Below are positions 9,708 through 19,652 of a stretch of DNA of 62,856 nt, piece after piece (the first letter of the stretch is position 1; each line of letters begins with the position of its first letter). Source of the stretch: an uncultured Acidobacteriia bacterium (GTDB lineage Bacteria > Acidobacteriota > Terriglobia > Bryobacterales > Bryobacteraceae). The translations under genes were made by a program, and so were the position numbers. The DNA is taken from positions 1 to 62,856 of the forward strand of contig CAIRXZ010000336.1 of NCBI GenBank assembly GCA_903882645.1. The letters run 5' to 3'. The notes beneath the pieces were generated by a model. It ran no database searches. It was not told the origin of the DNA and saw only the letters and a program-made list of their open reading frames with translations.

Positions 9708-10796
9708 TTACGGCCCGCCTGTCAATGAAAATCCGCGGCCCGCTTCCTCCAGAACGTCCGCCGCCCGCCGGGCCGCGCCGGGCCTGGCGAACCGCCGGGC
9801 CGCCGCGCCCATGCGCGCCAGCGCCTCCGGCGCGCCGGCCAGCTCGGAGACCGCCGCGAACAAAGTCTCGCCGGTCGTCTCCGCGTCCCGGACCAGCCTG
9901 GCCGCCCCGCCGCGCTCCATGGCCTCCGCGTTGCGCGTTTGGTGGTCGTCCGCGGCGAAGGGGAACGGGACCAGAATGGAGGGCTTGCCGGCCGCCGCCA
10001 GCTCCGATACCGCCCCGGCGCCCGACCGGCACACCACCAGGCCGGCCCGGGCGAACGCCGCGGGCATGTCTTGAATGAAGGGCACGACCTCGCCTTCGAC
10101 TCCCGATTGCGCGAACTCCTCGCGCAGCCGCTCGAACTCCGCCGCGCCGGTCTGGTGCACGATGCGCACCGGCGCGCCGGACCCGCGGAACAGCGGCCAG
10201 CTCTGCCTCGCCGCGCGATTCAGCGTGCGCGACCCTTGGCTGCCGCCCGTGATCAAAACCGCGAACGCCGCGCCGGCGGGCGGCTCCGGGATGCGGAAAA
10301 ACTCCTCGCGCACCGGCAGTCCAATGAGTTCGGTCTTGCCTTTCGGAAAGTACCTCTCCGTCTCGGGAAACGAGACGAGCGCGCGGGAAACGAAGCGCCC
10401 GATCACGCGGTTGGTGAAGCCGGGGACGGCGTTCGGCTCCATCACCACGACCGGAACGCCCCGCGCCAGCGCGGCCATGACCGGCGGCCCCGCCGCGTAG
10501 CCGCCCATGCTGAAAACCGCGGAAACGCCCCGTACCAGCGCGCCGCAGGCGGCCGTGGCGAACGGCAGACGGCGCAAAGTGGCCGCCCGCTGCCGCAATC
10601 CCACCCGATTCAGGCCGCCAATCTCGATCAACTTCAGATCGAACCCTTCGGCGGGCACAAGCCTGGCTTCGATCCCTTTCGCGGTCCCCACAAAGAAGAC
10701 CTCGTGCCCGCGTTGCCGCAGCTCGCGCGCAACCGCCAGGGCCGGGATCACGTGGCCTCCCGTCCCTCCGCCCGCCATGAGGAAATTCTTAGGCAA
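9708..10796 (-). CDS. murG: UDP-GlcNAc:lipid I GlcNAc transferase MurG
   Basis: Peripheral membrane glycosyltransferase (GT28, GT-B fold) that turns lipid I into lipid II, 362 aa. The N-terminal motif [13 protein letters not shown] is diagnostic, as are the C-terminal donor-binding segments [14 protein letters not shown] and [17 protein letters not shown]. The frame is open far upstream, but the protein must begin near GGGTGGH. A TTG at 10796 gives [11 protein letters not shown] and keeps the first beta strand; an ATG at 10778 would cut into it. Neither has a strong ribosome binding site. A composite palindromic repeat fills the gap to ftsW. Confidence 0.95.
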   Translation of the reverse strand: MPKNFLMAGGGTGGHVIPALAVARELRQRGHEVFFVGTAKGIEARLVPAEGFDLKLIEIGGLNRVGLRQRAATLRRLPFATAACGALVRGVSAVFSMGGYAAGPPVMAALARGVPVVVMEPNAVPGFTNRVIGRFVSRALVSFPETERYFPKGKTELIGLPVREEFFRIPEPPAGAAFAVLITGGSQGSRTLNRAARQSWPLFRGSGAPVRIVHQTGAAEFERLREEFAQSGVEGEVVPFIQDMPAAFARAGLVVCRSGAGAVSELAAAGKPSILVPFPFAADDHQTRNAEAMERGGAARLVRDAETTGETLFAAVSELAGAPEALARMGAAARRFARPGAARRAADVLEEAGRGFSLTGGP

Positions 10797-10811
10797 CCTC
10801 GCCCGCCTTGC

Positions 10812-10899
10812 GTGGGGCAGGTTGGAAACCTGCGAGCCGATTGTCAATCGGCGCGCGCGGCGGTTGGCAACCGCCGCGCAGCTTGCCAAGCTGCCCCAC
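10812..10899. repeat. Composite palindromic repeat between ftsW and murG
   Basis: The element is bounded by GTGGGGCAG on the left and CTGCCCCAC on the right, with further nested inverted repeats (GCCGATTGTCAATCGGC and GGCGGTTGGCAACCGCC) inside. It fills almost the whole 107-bp ftsW-murG spacer. Its ends match the GTGGGGC repeat family found elsewhere in the window. Confidence 0.8.
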
Positions 10900-10903
10900 A
10901 ATG

Positions 10904-12076
10904 CTACCCCGCATGTTCCGCCACATTCATGAGGATTCCAAGCAGCGCCAGCGTGCTCAGCAACGAGCTGCCCCCGTAGCTGATCATGGGTAGCGGGATG
11001 CCCTTGGTCGGCAACAGCCCCAACACCACGCTCATGTTGATCAGCGCCTGCACCACCACCACTACCGTCGCGCCCAGCGCCAGGTAACGTCCGAAATCGT
11101 CGTTCATCCGGAAGGCGGCGCGCAGGCCGCGCCAGAAAAGCACGGCGAACCCGGCCAGCAGTCCCACGGATCCGAACAGGCCCAGTTCCTCTCCCACCAC
11201 CGCGTAGATGAAATCCGTGTGGGCTTCGGGCACGTAGAACTTCTGGCGGCCGTTCATCAGGCCCAGACCGGTCGGCCCGCCCGCGCCCAAGGCGATCTTC
11301 GACTGCTTCGCCTGGTAGTTCGTGTCGCGCGTGGCCAGAGACTTCTCCATGTGCGACTGCAAGTAGGCCTTGACCCGGCCGTGCAGCGACAAGAGCGAAT
11401 CGATCTTCTCGACGTGGGTGAATTCGGGGTCGGCGAACCGCACCACGCGCGCCAGCCGGTACGGCTCGATGCAAATGAACACCAGCACGCCCGCCAGGGC
11501 CACCGTCGCCGCCATCACGCAGTAGCGCCATTCCAGGCCCGCCACAAAGAAGACCGCGGCCGCGGCCGCCCCCAGCACCACGGCGGTCCCCAGGTCCGCT
11601 ACCACCACTCCGAAAATGACGAACCCGGCAGCCAGCGCCGCCGGCGCCAGCGTGTAGCGCTTGTCGTTGATGGCGCGCGCGCGCCACGAAACGAAGAACG
11701 CCAGGAAGATCACCAGCGCCGGCTTCGCCAGCTCGGAAGGCTGCACGCCGATAGACCCGCCCAGGCGCAGCCACCGGTGGTGCGCCGGGTCCGCGAAGTA
11801 AACGATCAGCAGCAGCAGCAGTACGACGCCGATCGCCCCGAACGCCACCGGGCGTTTTTGAAACTTGCGGAATGGGGTCTTTTTCAACGTCATCATGACG
11901 AGCGCCGAGACCGCCGCCCAGCCCAACTGGCGCGACACGAAATGCCAGCTCGAGTGGAACCGCGGGTCCATCTCGGCGCTGATGGAGGAGGCGCTGAAGA
12001 GCATCAGCAGCCCAAACGACGCCATCGCCACCACCGCGCCGAAAAGGATCCAGTCGGTTTTGAATCGTTGGGACAT
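10904..12076 (-). CDS. ftsW: Peptidoglycan polymerase FtsW (SEDS family)
   Basis: Multi-pass inner-membrane SEDS glycosyltransferase that polymerises lipid II at the septum with FtsI; 390 aa with about ten hydrophobic helices. SEDS hallmarks visible are HRWLRLGGSIGVQPSELAK near residues 100-118, the extracellular segment HTDFIYAVVGEELGLFG, and the C-terminal signature GIPLPMISYGGSS. It sits between murD and murG in the conserved dcw order. A 142-bp spacer containing a dispersed repeat separates it from murD. Confidence 0.97.
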   Translation of the reverse strand: MSQRFKTDWILFGAVVAMASFGLLMLFSASSISAEMDPRFHSSWHFVSRQLGWAAVSALVMMTLKKTPFRKFQKRPVAFGAIGVVLLLLLIVYFADPAHHRWLRLGGSIGVQPSELAKPALVIFLAFFVSWRARAINDKRYTLAPAALAAGFVIFGVVVADLGTAVVLGAAAAAVFFVAGLEWRYCVMAATVALAGVLVFICIEPYRLARVVRFADPEFTHVEKIDSLLSLHGRVKAYLQSHMEKSLATRDTNYQAKQSKIALGAGGPTGLGLMNGRQKFYVPEAHTDFIYAVVGEELGLFGSVGLLAGFAVLFWRGLRAAFRMNDDFGRYLALGATVVVVVQALINMSVVLGLLPTKGIPLPMISYGGSSLLSTLALLGILMNVAEHAG

Positions 12077-12109
12077 GAAATCAGCTTTCAGCCATCAGCC
12101 AAAAACACC

Positions 12110-12194
12110 AAGCCCCGCGGGGGCGCAAGAGAGTAGCCCAGGGCGTAAGCCCTGGGAACCAATCCGGAAACAAGCCAGCCCCGTAGGGGCGTAA
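12110..12194. repeat. Dispersed intergenic repeat, copy 1
   Basis: A GC-rich repeat made of small palindromes: AGCCCCGCGGGGGC, AGCCCAGGGCGTAAGCCCT and GCCCCGTAGGGGC. The same units in the same order recur at 26157-26243. It lies between murD and ftsW and is preceded by a CAGCTTTCAGCCATCAGCC sequence at 12080-12098. Confidence 0.8.
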
Positions 12195-12218
12195 GAAAAG
12201 ACCTTGCGCGAAAGATCT

Positions 12219-13607
12219 TCAAATGGTTGGGCCATGTCGATTACCTTCGTCCGTCGGCTCCGTTGCCGATGGCTTTCTTTCCAGCCTCCCGGCGATTTCC
12301 TTAAACGCCTCCCCTCGATGTTCGAAGCTCCGGAACTGGTCGAAGCTGGCGCAGGCCGGGGCCAGCAGAACGGTGTCGCCCGGGCCGCCGTGTTCCCAGG
12401 CGTACGCCACGGCCGCCTCCAGGGTCCCCGCGTGAACCACGGGGACCGCGCCCTCCAACGCGTCCGCTATCTTCCCGGCCGCGGCGCCGATCAGCAGCGC
12501 CGCGTGCGCCTTGGCGCCGAGCAACGAGCGCAGCGCCGAGTAATCCAGTCCCTTGTCCTTGCCTCCGAGGATCACCCACAGCCCGCCGGCGAAAGCGCTC
12601 AGGGCCTTGAGCGTGGCATCCACGCTGGTGGCTTTCGAATCGTTGTAGAAGTCCATGCCGCCCGCGTTCCGCACAAACTCCAGCCGATGCTCGACGGCCT
12701 GGAACGTCCGCACGGCCGCGGCGATGGTTTCGTGCGTCACGCCGGCCCGGGCCGCCGCAATGGACGCCGCCAGCACGTTCTCCACGTTATGCCGGCCTCG
12801 TAGGGGGATCTCTCCCGCTTCCATCAGAAACTTTCCATCCAGCATCAGCTTCTCGCCGCACGGGCTGGCCCCCGGCGACACATGGCGCGAGCCGCTGAAC
12901 CACTGGACAAAGCCGGCCGTGCGCCCCGCATAGCCGGCGCAGACCGGGTCGTCGGCGTTGAGCACGGCGTAGTCGCCCTCGCGCTGGGTGTCGAACAGCC
13001 GGCCCTTGGCGGCCGCGTAGTTCTCGAATGTGTGGTGCCGGTCGAGATGGTTCTGCGTAACGTTCAGCGCCAGGCCGATGTGCGCGCGGAACTCCGAAAT
13101 CGTCTCCAATTGGAAGCTCGACAGTTCCAGCACGTTCCACCCGCCGTCGCGCGAGGCGTCCACCATCGCGGTAACGGGCGTGCCGATGTTGCCGCCCACT
13201 TGTACCGCGAGGCCGGCCGCTCCGAGGATGTGACCGGTCAGGCTGGTGGTGGTGGTCTTGCCGTTCGAGCCGGTGATCCCGATGGTCCGCCCCTTGAGGA
13301 ACGGCGCCGCCAGCTCCACCTCGCCCATCACCCGCGCTCCGCGCCGGCGCGCCTCCTCAAGCGGCGCAAGGTCCGCCGGAACGTCCGGCGAGAGCACGAT
13401 CGCGTCGCATCCCTCGAACACCTCCGGCGTCTGCCGCGCGAAAGGAATATGCAGCCGCTCCAGCAGCTCCTTGGCGCCGGGCAGTTCATCGAGCGGCTTC
13501 AGGTCCGTGGCCCGAACCACCGCGCCCTCGCGCGCCAGCAGCTCCGCCGACGCCCTGCCGGACATCTTCATACCCACTACCAGCGCATTGGCTCCGCGCA
13601 GCGTCAT
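12219..13607 (-). CDS. murD: UDP-N-acetylmuramoylalanine--D-glutamate ligase MurD
   Basis: Cytoplasmic ATP-dependent ligase that adds D-Glu to UDP-MurNAc-L-Ala, 462 aa. The ATP loop [12 protein letters not shown] is near residue 110, [10 protein letters not shown] in the central domain, and [14 protein letters not shown] with GGKDKGLDY in the C-terminal domain. The ATG at 13607 overlaps the mraY stop by 4 bp (ATGA), the mark of translational coupling; a longer in-frame start inside mraY is rejected. Confidence 0.97.
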   Translation of the reverse strand: MTLRGANALVVGMKMSGRASAELLAREGAVVRATDLKPLDELPGAKELLERLHIPFARQTPEVFEGCDAIVLSPDVPADLAPLEEARRRGARVMGEVELAAPFLKGRTIGITGSNGKTTTTSLTGHILGAAGLAVQVGGNIGTPVTAMVDASRDGGWNVLELSSFQLETISEFRAHIGLALNVTQNHLDRHHTFENYAAAKGRLFDTQREGDYAVLNADDPVCAGYAGRTAGFVQWFSGSRHVSPGASPCGEKLMLDGKFLMEAGEIPLRGRHNVENVLAASIAAARAGVTHETIAAAVRTFQAVEHRLEFVRNAGGMDFYNDSKATSVDATLKALSAFAGGLWVILGGKDKGLDYSALRSLLGAKAHAALLIGAAAGKIADALEGAVPVVHAGTLEAAVAYAWEHGGPGDTVLLAPACASFDQFRSFEHRGEAFKEIAGRLERKPSATEPTDEGNRHGPTI

Positions 13608-14740
13608 CTCAGTTTCAGCGTAGTCAGCGCGAACAACGCCAGCACCAGGCCGGCGATCCAGAAACGCGCGATGACCTTCGATTCCGCCCATCCCAACTGC
13701 TCGAAATGATGGTGAATGGGCGCCATTTTGAAAATCCGCTTCCCGTGCCGCAGCTTGTAACTGCCCACCTGCAGGATCACCGACATCGCCTCGATGATGA
13801 AAACCCCGCCGATGAACAGCAGCAGCACTTCCTGCTTGATGAGCACCGCCACCACCGCCATGGCGCCGCCCAGCCCGAGCGACCCCACGTCGCCCATGAA
13901 GATTTCCGCCGGATGCGCGTTATACCAAAGGAAGCCCAGGCTCGCCCCGGTCATCGAGCCGCAAAAAATCGTCAGCTCCGAGGTGTGCGGGTTGCGCGCC
14001 AGTTGCAGGTAGTCGGCCAGGCCCACATGGCCGCCGGCGTAGGCCAGAATGGTGAGCGCGCCCGCGGCGATCACCATCAGGCCGATCGCCAGGCCGTCCA
14101 GACCGTCCGTCAGGTTCACCGCGTTCGAAGTAAACACCAGAACCAGCGCCACAAAGATGCAGAACGGCGTCACGCCCAACAGATAAGTCCAGGGATGCGC
14201 CATGAGCGATTCGATCAGCAGCGTCGGCTTGAACTGCTTGAAGAACGGAAAGTTCATGGCCGTCGAAAAAACGCCGCGGGCGCGCAGCGCGAGCAGGGTG
14301 GCGGCGAATACGAATCCCATCGCGAACTGGTAGGCCAGCTTGCGCCGGGCCGTCAGACCCAGGTTGCGCCGGCTGGCGACCTTGGCGTAGTCGTCCAGGA
14401 AACCGATCCAGCCGAAGCCCACGAGCGCGGCCACCGCGATCCACACGTACGGATAGCGCAGGTCCGACCACAGCAGGGTGGGGACCACGATGGAGATGAC
14501 GATGAGCACTCCGCCCATGGTGGGCGTGCCGGCCTTCTTGCGGTGCGTCTCGGGGCCTTCCTCGCGGATGTACTGGCCGATCTGAAACTCGCGCAGCTTG
14601 CGGATCAGCCACGGCCCCAGCGCGATGCACAGGAACAACGCCGTGAGGCTGGCCATCGCCGTCCGGAACGTGACGTAGCGGAAGACGTTGAACGCCTTGA
14701 TATACCGGAAGAGCTGGTCGTAAAGAAGAAAGTAGAGCAT
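13604..14740 (-). CDS. mraY: Phospho-MurNAc-pentapeptide transferase MraY
   Basis: Integral membrane enzyme that transfers phospho-MurNAc-pentapeptide to undecaprenyl phosphate, forming lipid I; 378 aa with about ten hydrophobic helices. The family motifs are present: [15 protein letters not shown] near 63-77, the acidic pair in [33 protein letters not shown] and MAPIHHHFE. It lies 29 bp after murF and overlaps murD by 4 bp. Confidence 0.98.
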   Translation of the reverse strand: MLYFLLYDQLFRYIKAFNVFRYVTFRTAMASLTALFLCIALGPWLIRKLREFQIGQYIREEGPETHRKKAGTPTMGGVLIVISIVVPTLLWSDLRYPYVWIAVAALVGFGWIGFLDDYAKVASRRNLGLTARRKLAYQFAMGFVFAATLLALRARGVFSTAMNFPFFKQFKPTLLIESLMAHPWTYLLGVTPFCIFVALVLVFTSNAVNLTDGLDGLAIGLMVIAAGALTILAYAGGHVGLADYLQLARNPHTSELTIFCGSMTGASLGFLWYNAHPAEIFMGDVGSLGLGGAMAVVAVLIKQEVLLLFIGGVFIIEAMSVILQVGSYKLRHGKRIFKMAPIHHHFEQLGWAESKVIARFWIAGLVLALFALTTLKLR

Positions 14741-14746
14741 GGGAAG

Positions 14747-14786
14747 AAACAGCTTTCAGCTTTCAGCCGTCAGCTTTCAGCTTTAA
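14747..14786. repeat. CAGCTTTCAG-type tandem repeat at the murF 3' end
   Basis: Iterations of AGCTTTCAG with a CCGTCAG interruption run across the murF stop codon (14770-14772) and encode its last residues. Related sequences occur at 12080-12098 and 41101-41122. Confidence 0.65.
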
Positions 14787-16131
14787 GAAACCTTTCCAGA
14801 GCGCGCTCGATGCGTACTCCTCGGCTGCCCTTGAATAATACGGCGTCGCCGGGGCGCGCCGACTCGCGAACACAATCGCCGGCCGCGGCTGGTTCGTCGA
14901 AGAATCGCGCCTCAATTCCCGCAACCTTGGCCGCCTCCACCATGGCGCGCGCATGGCCGCGCACCCCGATCAGCGTATCGATCCCGGCTCTGGCCGCGTA
15001 ACGCCCCACGCGCCGGTGCAGCTCGCCGGCGGCCTGTCCAAGCTCCAACATCTCGCCCATCACCGCGATGCGCCTGGCGGCGGGCGTCTCCCGCAGCACG
15101 TCGATCATGGATTCCGCCGCTTCGGGGTTCGAATTGTAGCAGTCGTTCCAGATGACGATCCCGCCGCGCTCCATCCGTTCGCCGCGCATCTTGCCGGCCG
15201 CGAAGGACCGCACCGCCTCGCGCAGCCGCTCCGGCGCGATCCCGAACTCGCGCGCCACGGCGAGCGCGGCCAGCACGTTCATGACTCCGTGGCGCCCCGC
15301 CACGCCCGTTTCGAAGTCCACCCCCAGCGCGCGAAACCGCGCAGTGAAGCGGGCCTCCCGGCCCGCCTTCTTATCTTCAAAAACCAGGCCTTCCGCGCGC
15401 ACCTCCGCCCGTTCCGAAAACCCGAACGTCACCGTCCGTCCCGCGTGCGCTTCCCTGAACCGCAGCACGCGCGCGTCGTCGGCATTGAGCGCCGCCACCC
15501 CACTGCGCGGCAGGGCCTCGATCAGCTCGCGCTTGGCCGCCGCCACCCCTTCGATGGAATCGAAGAACTCGACGTGCGCATACCCCACGTTGGTCACCAC
15601 GCCCATGTCCGGCCGCGCCGCCGCCGCCATCTCACGGATTTCTCCCGCGTGGTTCATCCCAATTTCCAGCACGGCCGCGCGGCAATCCCCGGGCAGGCGC
15701 AGAATCGATAACGGCACGCCGATGTGGTTGTTCAAGTTGCCAACCGTTTTCCCCACCGGCATCTCCACCGCGAGAAGCTGCGCAATGGCGTCCTTCGTGG
15801 TCGTCTTGCCCGCGCTGCCCGTCACCGCCACCACCGTTCCGCCCCACCTTTCGCGCGCCCAGGCCCCCAGGTCGCGGAGAGCGCGCGCCGAATCGCCCAC
15901 CACCAACTCACGGGGCGCTCCCACGGGCCTCTCGACCACCACGCCCGCCGCGCCCTTCGCCGCCGCCGCGGCCGCGTAATCGTGGCCATCGTGGTTCGGC
16001 CCGCGCAGCGCGAAATACAGGTCGCCCGGATTCTGTGTCCGGGTGTCCACGCTCCACCCCGTCACCGGACCCGGCGGAAGCTCCCCAGCGGCCCCCACAA
16101 CCCGCGCAACCTCCTGTAAATCCAGTGTCAT
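14770..16131 (-). CDS. murF: UDP-MurNAc-tripeptide--D-Ala-D-Ala ligase MurF
   Basis: Cytoplasmic ligase that adds D-Ala-D-Ala to complete the pentapeptide precursor, 453 aa. Visible are the N-terminal SVDTRTQNPGDLYFALRG, the ATP loop GSAGKTTTKD near 100, GNLNNHIGVPL, and the C-terminal NDCYNSNPEA. The ATG at 16131 overlaps the murE stop by 4 bp; the frame is open further upstream in murE but that part is a shadow. The last residues (KAES) and the stop codon lie in a CAGCTTTCAG repeat, so the native C-terminus may have been altered. Confidence 0.97.
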   Translation of the reverse strand: MTLDLQEVARVVGAAGELPPGPVTGWSVDTRTQNPGDLYFALRGPNHDGHDYAAAAAAKGAAGVVVERPVGAPRELVVGDSARALRDLGAWARERWGGTVVAVTGSAGKTTTKDAIAQLLAVEMPVGKTVGNLNNHIGVPLSILRLPGDCRAAVLEIGMNHAGEIREMAAAARPDMGVVTNVGYAHVEFFDSIEGVAAAKRELIEALPRSGVAALNADDARVLRFREAHAGRTVTFGFSERAEVRAEGLVFEDKKAGREARFTARFRALGVDFETGVAGRHGVMNVLAALAVAREFGIAPERLREAVRSFAAGKMRGERMERGGIVIWNDCYNSNPEAAESMIDVLRETPAARRIAVMGEMLELGQAAGELHRRVGRYAARAGIDTLIGVRGHARAMVEAAKVAGIEARFFDEPAAAGDCVRESARPGDAVLFKGSRGVRIERALERFLKAES

Positions 16132-17639
16132 GGCTCGCCGCTCTGGCGATACCCATAACTCCGTAGCACTTCTCTCGCCACCGCGCGGTCGTCGAACGGG
16201 ATGGTCTTGTCCTTCAGAACCTGGTAGGTTTCGTGGCCCTTTCCGGCCAGGATCACGAGGTCGCCCGGGCGCGCCTCTTTCAACGCGCGCGCGATGGCGG
16301 CCGCGCGGTCCGGCTCCACCACGTGCGGCCCGTCTTCTCTGCGAATGCCCACCAGCGCGTCGTTCATGATGGCCAGCGGATCTTCCGACCGCGGGTTGTC
16401 GCTGGTCAGCACCACGAAGTCGCTGCCTTCGGCGGCGGCCTGTCCCATCAGCGGGCGCTTGCTCCGGTCGCGGTCCCCGCCGCAGCCGAACACCGTGATC
16501 ACGCGCTTGGGACCGAGGCCGCGGGCCACCGCGATGGCGTTGCGCAGCGCATCGTCGGTGTGCGCGTAGTCCACCACCACCACGAACGGCTGGCCCTCGT
16601 CCACGCGCTCGAACCGGCCCGGCACGGCGCGCATGTCCGCGATGCCGCGCGCGATCGTCTCCGGCGCCACGCCGTAGGAAATCCCCGCGCCGCAGGCCGC
16701 CAGGATGTTGTACACGTTGATTCTTCCGATAAGAGGCGACTCCAGCGGGATGCGCAGCTTGCCGTACTGCGCCTCGAACCGCAAACCTTGAAACCCCGTC
16801 GAAATGTGCCGCGCGCGAAGATTCGATTCGCCGCCCAGCCCGTACCACAGCGTCCGGGTTCGCGAATCCACCGGGATGCGGCGGGCGTATTCGTCGTCGC
16901 GGTTCAGAACCGCGAACCGCGGCGCGTTCTCCGCGCCCGCGCCGGCCCCTTCGAACAGCAACCGCTTGGCCGCGAAGTAAGCTTCCATCGTGCCGTGAAA
17001 ATCCAGATGGTCGCGCGTGAGGTTGGTGAACACCGCCGTGTGGAAGCGCAGCCCGTACGCCCGCCCGAGAGCCAGCGCGTGCGAGGAAACCTCCATGGTG
17101 GCGTGCGTTCCCCCCGCCGCCGCCAGTTCCGCGAAGATCCGCGCCAGGTCGAGCGACTCCGGAGTGGTGTTGACCGCGGGCAGCGCGCGCCCGGCCAGGC
17201 GATACTCGATGGTTCCAATCAGCGCCGTCACGCCCCCGGCCGCGCGCAACACCGAATCCAGCAGATAACCCGTGGTGGTCTTTCCGTTGGTGCCCGTGAT
17301 TCCGGTCAGCCCGATGCGCTCGTCGGGTTTGCCGTAGAAGGTCCGCGATGCCAGCGCGAGCGCCTGCCGCCCATGCTCCACTTGAATCGTGGGGCAGGCC
17401 TCCTGGCCTGCCTTCGCAAAGGGCATTTCCGATTCGCTCGCCACCGCCACGGCCCCGCGCGCCAGGGCGTCTTCCGCGAACCGCCGCCCGTCCGTCCGGC
17501 TCCCCGGAAACGCGAAGAAGAGAAACCCCTCGGCCACCCGCCGGGAATCGTACTCCAGGCCCTTTACCAGCGCCCCCGCAAGGGCCGGCGGCATGGGCCT
17601 TTTCAGCCGCACGTCCTGGAGTAGCTCGGCTAGGGTCAT
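16128..17639 (-). CDS. murE: UDP-MurNAc-dipeptide--meso-DAP ligase MurE
   Basis: Cytoplasmic ligase adding the third stem residue, 503 aa. The ATP loop GTNGKTTT is at 115-122, and DNPRSEDP begins at residue 414; in this family DNPR marks meso-diaminopimelate specificity rather than lysine. Residues about 76-84 (AKAGQEACP) are encoded by a 24-bp copy of the dispersed GTGGGGC palindrome (17389-17412), read in frame, in a surface region of the N-terminal domain. It overlaps ftsI upstream and murF downstream by 4 bp each, so all three are probably translationally coupled. Confidence 0.97.
   Translation of the reverse strand: MTLAELLQDVRLKRPMPPALAGALVKGLEYDSRRVAEGFLFFAFPGSRTDGRRFAEDALARGAVAVASESEMPFAKAGQEACPTIQVEHGRQALALASRTFYGKPDERIGLTGITGTNGKTTTGYLLDSVLRAAGGVTALIGTIEYRLAGRALPAVNTTPESLDLARIFAELAAAGGTHATMEVSSHALALGRAYGLRFHTAVFTNLTRDHLDFHGTMEAYFAAKRLLFEGAGAGAENAPRFAVLNRDDEYARRIPVDSRTRTLWYGLGGESNLRARHISTGFQGLRFEAQYGKLRIPLESPLIGRINVYNILAACGAGISYGVAPETIARGIADMRAVPGRFERVDEGQPFVVVVDYAHTDDALRNAIAVARGLGPKRVITVFGCGGDRDRSKRPLMGQAAAEGSDFVVLTSDNPRSEDPLAIMNDALVGIRREDGPHVVEPDRAAAIARALKEARPGDLVILAGKGHETYQVLKDKTIPFDDRAVAREVLRSYGYRQSGEP
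17389..17412. repeat. GTGGGGC palindrome inside murE
   Basis: A 24-bp inverted repeat (GTGGGGCAGGCC / GGCCTGCC) of exactly eight codons, read in frame in murE. It has the same sequence type as intergenic copies at 21061-21084, 37821-37874 and 56329-56352. Confidence 0.8.
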
Positions 17640-19615
17640 CTCGTGAACACCACGCTGATTCGCTCCCCTTCCCGCAGCGGCGCGCCCGGCGGCGGATCCT
17701 GCGCGCTGGCTAGTCCGCTTCCCTCCGTCAGCACGACCAAGCCTTTGGAGAAGGCCTCGCTCAGCACCGCCCGTTGCGTCATGCCGCGGAAATTCGGCGC
17801 CTTCGGCCCGGGAGTCGCGGGCTGCGCCGCGCCTGGGGCGTCATCATCGTCCCGATCGTCCAGGATGTTAGCCTGCCGGTAGCCGGAATCCACCGGCGGC
17901 GCGTCGGTGACGGCGGCTTTGGCCAGAAACACCTTGGCCGGCTCCTCCGGCAGGTCCTTGGGGACGTCCAGAATCCGCAGCGCTTCGCTCACCACCGCTT
18001 TGAACACCGGGGCCGCCGCCTGTCCCCCGAAACCAGCCTCGCCGTGCGTGCCGTTCAACGTCACCACAACTACAACCGCCGGGTTCATCGACGGGGCGAA
18101 ACCCATGAACGACCCGTTGTAGGTGTGGGTGTAGCACCTCGCGGCATAATCGTAGATCTGCGCCGAACCGGTCTTCCCGCCAACGCTGTACCCCGCCAGG
18201 CGCGCCTTGCTTCCGGTGCCGTTCGTGACCACGCCCTCCATCATCCGCCGCATGGTGATCGCCGTCTCCGGCTTCAGGATGCGCGCGGGCTTCCCCGCCG
18301 GCGCCGCCTGGCTTCCCTTTTTCAAGATCAGCCTGGGCCTGACCAGCAGCCCGCCGTTGGCGACGGCCGATGCCGCTTGCGCCAGTTGCAGAGTCGTCAC
18401 GCTGATCTCCTGGCCAAATGAAACCGATGCCAGGGACGTCTTTCCCCACCTCTCGAGTCTTCGGAACCTCCCGGGCGATTCCGCCGGCAGCGGGATTCCC
18501 GTCCTTTGGCCGAAGCCGAACCGCCGGACGTACTCGTACATGTTTTCCTGCCCGACTCGCAGTCCGATCTCGATCGCGCCGACGTTGCTCGACTTCCACA
18601 GCACCTCCTGCATCTGGAGCCTCCCGTTGCCCAGGTGCGAATCGTGGATGACGCGCCCCGGCAAACGCAGCACGCCGCCGTGACAATCGATCGAACTCTC
18701 GGGTTGCAGGTTGGTGGTCTCGAGCGCCGCCGAAAGCGTGATCACCTTGAAGACCGATCCGGGCTCGAAAGGCACCGAGGCCGCGTGGTCCATGCGCGCG
18801 GCCGGGTTATCGTCCGGCCCCGGCGGCAGGTTCGGGTCGTAGGTGGGATAGCTGGCCATCGCCAGCACCTCCCCGGTGTTCGGATCCATCGCCACCACGC
18901 TGCCGCTGGCCGCCCCGTGGGCTTCCACCGCGGCCGCGATCTCGCGCTCCGCCACGTATTGCAGGCGTTCGTCGATGGTCAGCGTCAGCGGCTCGCCGGG
19001 CTTGGCTTCGGCCGCCAGGCGCGAGTCGATCGGGCGCCCCTGGACGTCCTGCAGAACCATGCTCTTGCCGGGCGCGCCGCGCAACTCCCGGTCCAGGGCC
19101 TTCTCGATCCCGGCGTTGCCGTTTTCCGCGAAATCCACCGATCCCAGCAGGTGCGCCGCCAGCGTCCCGTTCGGGTAATGGCGCTGCTTCTCTTCCCGTA
19201 CGTCGATGTACCCCACCGGCTGCCTGGCGGCCAGTTGTTGCTCTTCATCCGTGATGCGGCGCTTCACCGGCAGGTCGCCGCGATGGCGCTCCCGCGCCTG
19301 ACTCATCCTCGCGCGCAACTCCGCGCGGTCCAGGTGGAATACCCGGCTGAGAAGATCGGAGGCCGCGTCGATGTCCACTTTGAGCGGGTTGATGTAAACG
19401 GATTTCCCCGGCACGCTCAGCGCCAGCGGCTGCCCCGTGCGGTCGAAAATGGCGCCGCGCGGCGCTGCGATCTCGCGGGCCGTTTCCTGGCGCGCCTGCG
19501 CCATCCTGGCTAACTCCGCGTGACGAACCACCTGCAGCCGAATCAAGCCGCAGAGAATCGCCGCGATCCAGATGAAACCGATCCCGGCGAGCCAGGCAAG
19601 ACGACGATCCACCAT
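17636..19615 (-). CDS. ftsI: Septal transpeptidase FtsI / class B PBP with PASTA domain
   Basis: Class B penicillin-binding protein that cross-links septal peptidoglycan with FtsW, 659 aa. A single transmembrane helix at about 8-28 anchors it; the pedestal domain starts with RGAIFDRTGQPLA. The transpeptidase motifs are S287-VF-K290, S342-S-N344 and K481-T-G483. A C-terminal PASTA domain (about 600-659) is present, as in Spo-like PBPs and several Acidobacteria, and could bind peptidoglycan. The gene is 37 bp after ftsL and overlaps murE by 4 bp. Confidence 0.96.
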   Translation of the reverse strand: MVDRRLAWLAGIGFIWIAAILCGLIRLQVVRHAELARMAQARQETAREIAAPRGAIFDRTGQPLALSVPGKSVYINPLKVDIDAASDLLSRVFHLDRAELRARMSQARERHRGDLPVKRRITDEEQQLAARQPVGYIDVREEKQRHYPNGTLAAHLLGSVDFAENGNAGIEKALDRELRGAPGKSMVLQDVQGRPIDSRLAAEAKPGEPLTLTIDERLQYVAEREIAAAVEAHGAASGSVVAMDPNTGEVLAMASYPTYDPNLPPGPDDNPAARMDHAASVPFEPGSVFKVITLSAALETTNLQPESSIDCHGGVLRLPGRVIHDSHLGNGRLQMQEVLWKSSNVGAIEIGLRVGQENMYEYVRRFGFGQRTGIPLPAESPGRFRRLERWGKTSLASVSFGQEISVTTLQLAQAASAVANGGLLVRPRLILKKGSQAAPAGKPARILKPETAITMRRMMEGVVTNGTGSKARLAGYSVGGKTGSAQIYDYAARCYTHTYNGSFMGFAPSMNPAVVVVVTLNGTHGEAGFGGQAAAPVFKAVVSEALRILDVPKDLPEEPAKVFLAKAAVTDAPPVDSGYRQANILDDRDDDDAPGAAQPATPGPKAPNFRGMTQRAVLSEAFSKGLVVLTEGSGLASAQDPPPGAPLREGERISVVFTR

Positions 19616-19652
19616 GCTGCGCTACGCGACGAACTCGCGCCCCCCGAAGCGG

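Noticed and set aside
7370-10078. A 902-codon open frame on the + strand opposite ftsA, ftsQ and murC
   Set aside because: It is antisense to three firmly identified genes and its translation is Arg/His/Pro/Gln-rich without domains, as expected for a GC-rich shadow frame.
9708-11774. A 688-residue frame ending in MurG
   Set aside because: The part upstream of 10796 is a shadow of ftsW and of the composite repeat; only the last 362 codons are MurG.
14770-16848. A 692-residue frame ending in MurF
   Set aside because: The upstream part is an out-of-frame shadow of murE; the ATGA overlap at 16131 marks the real start.
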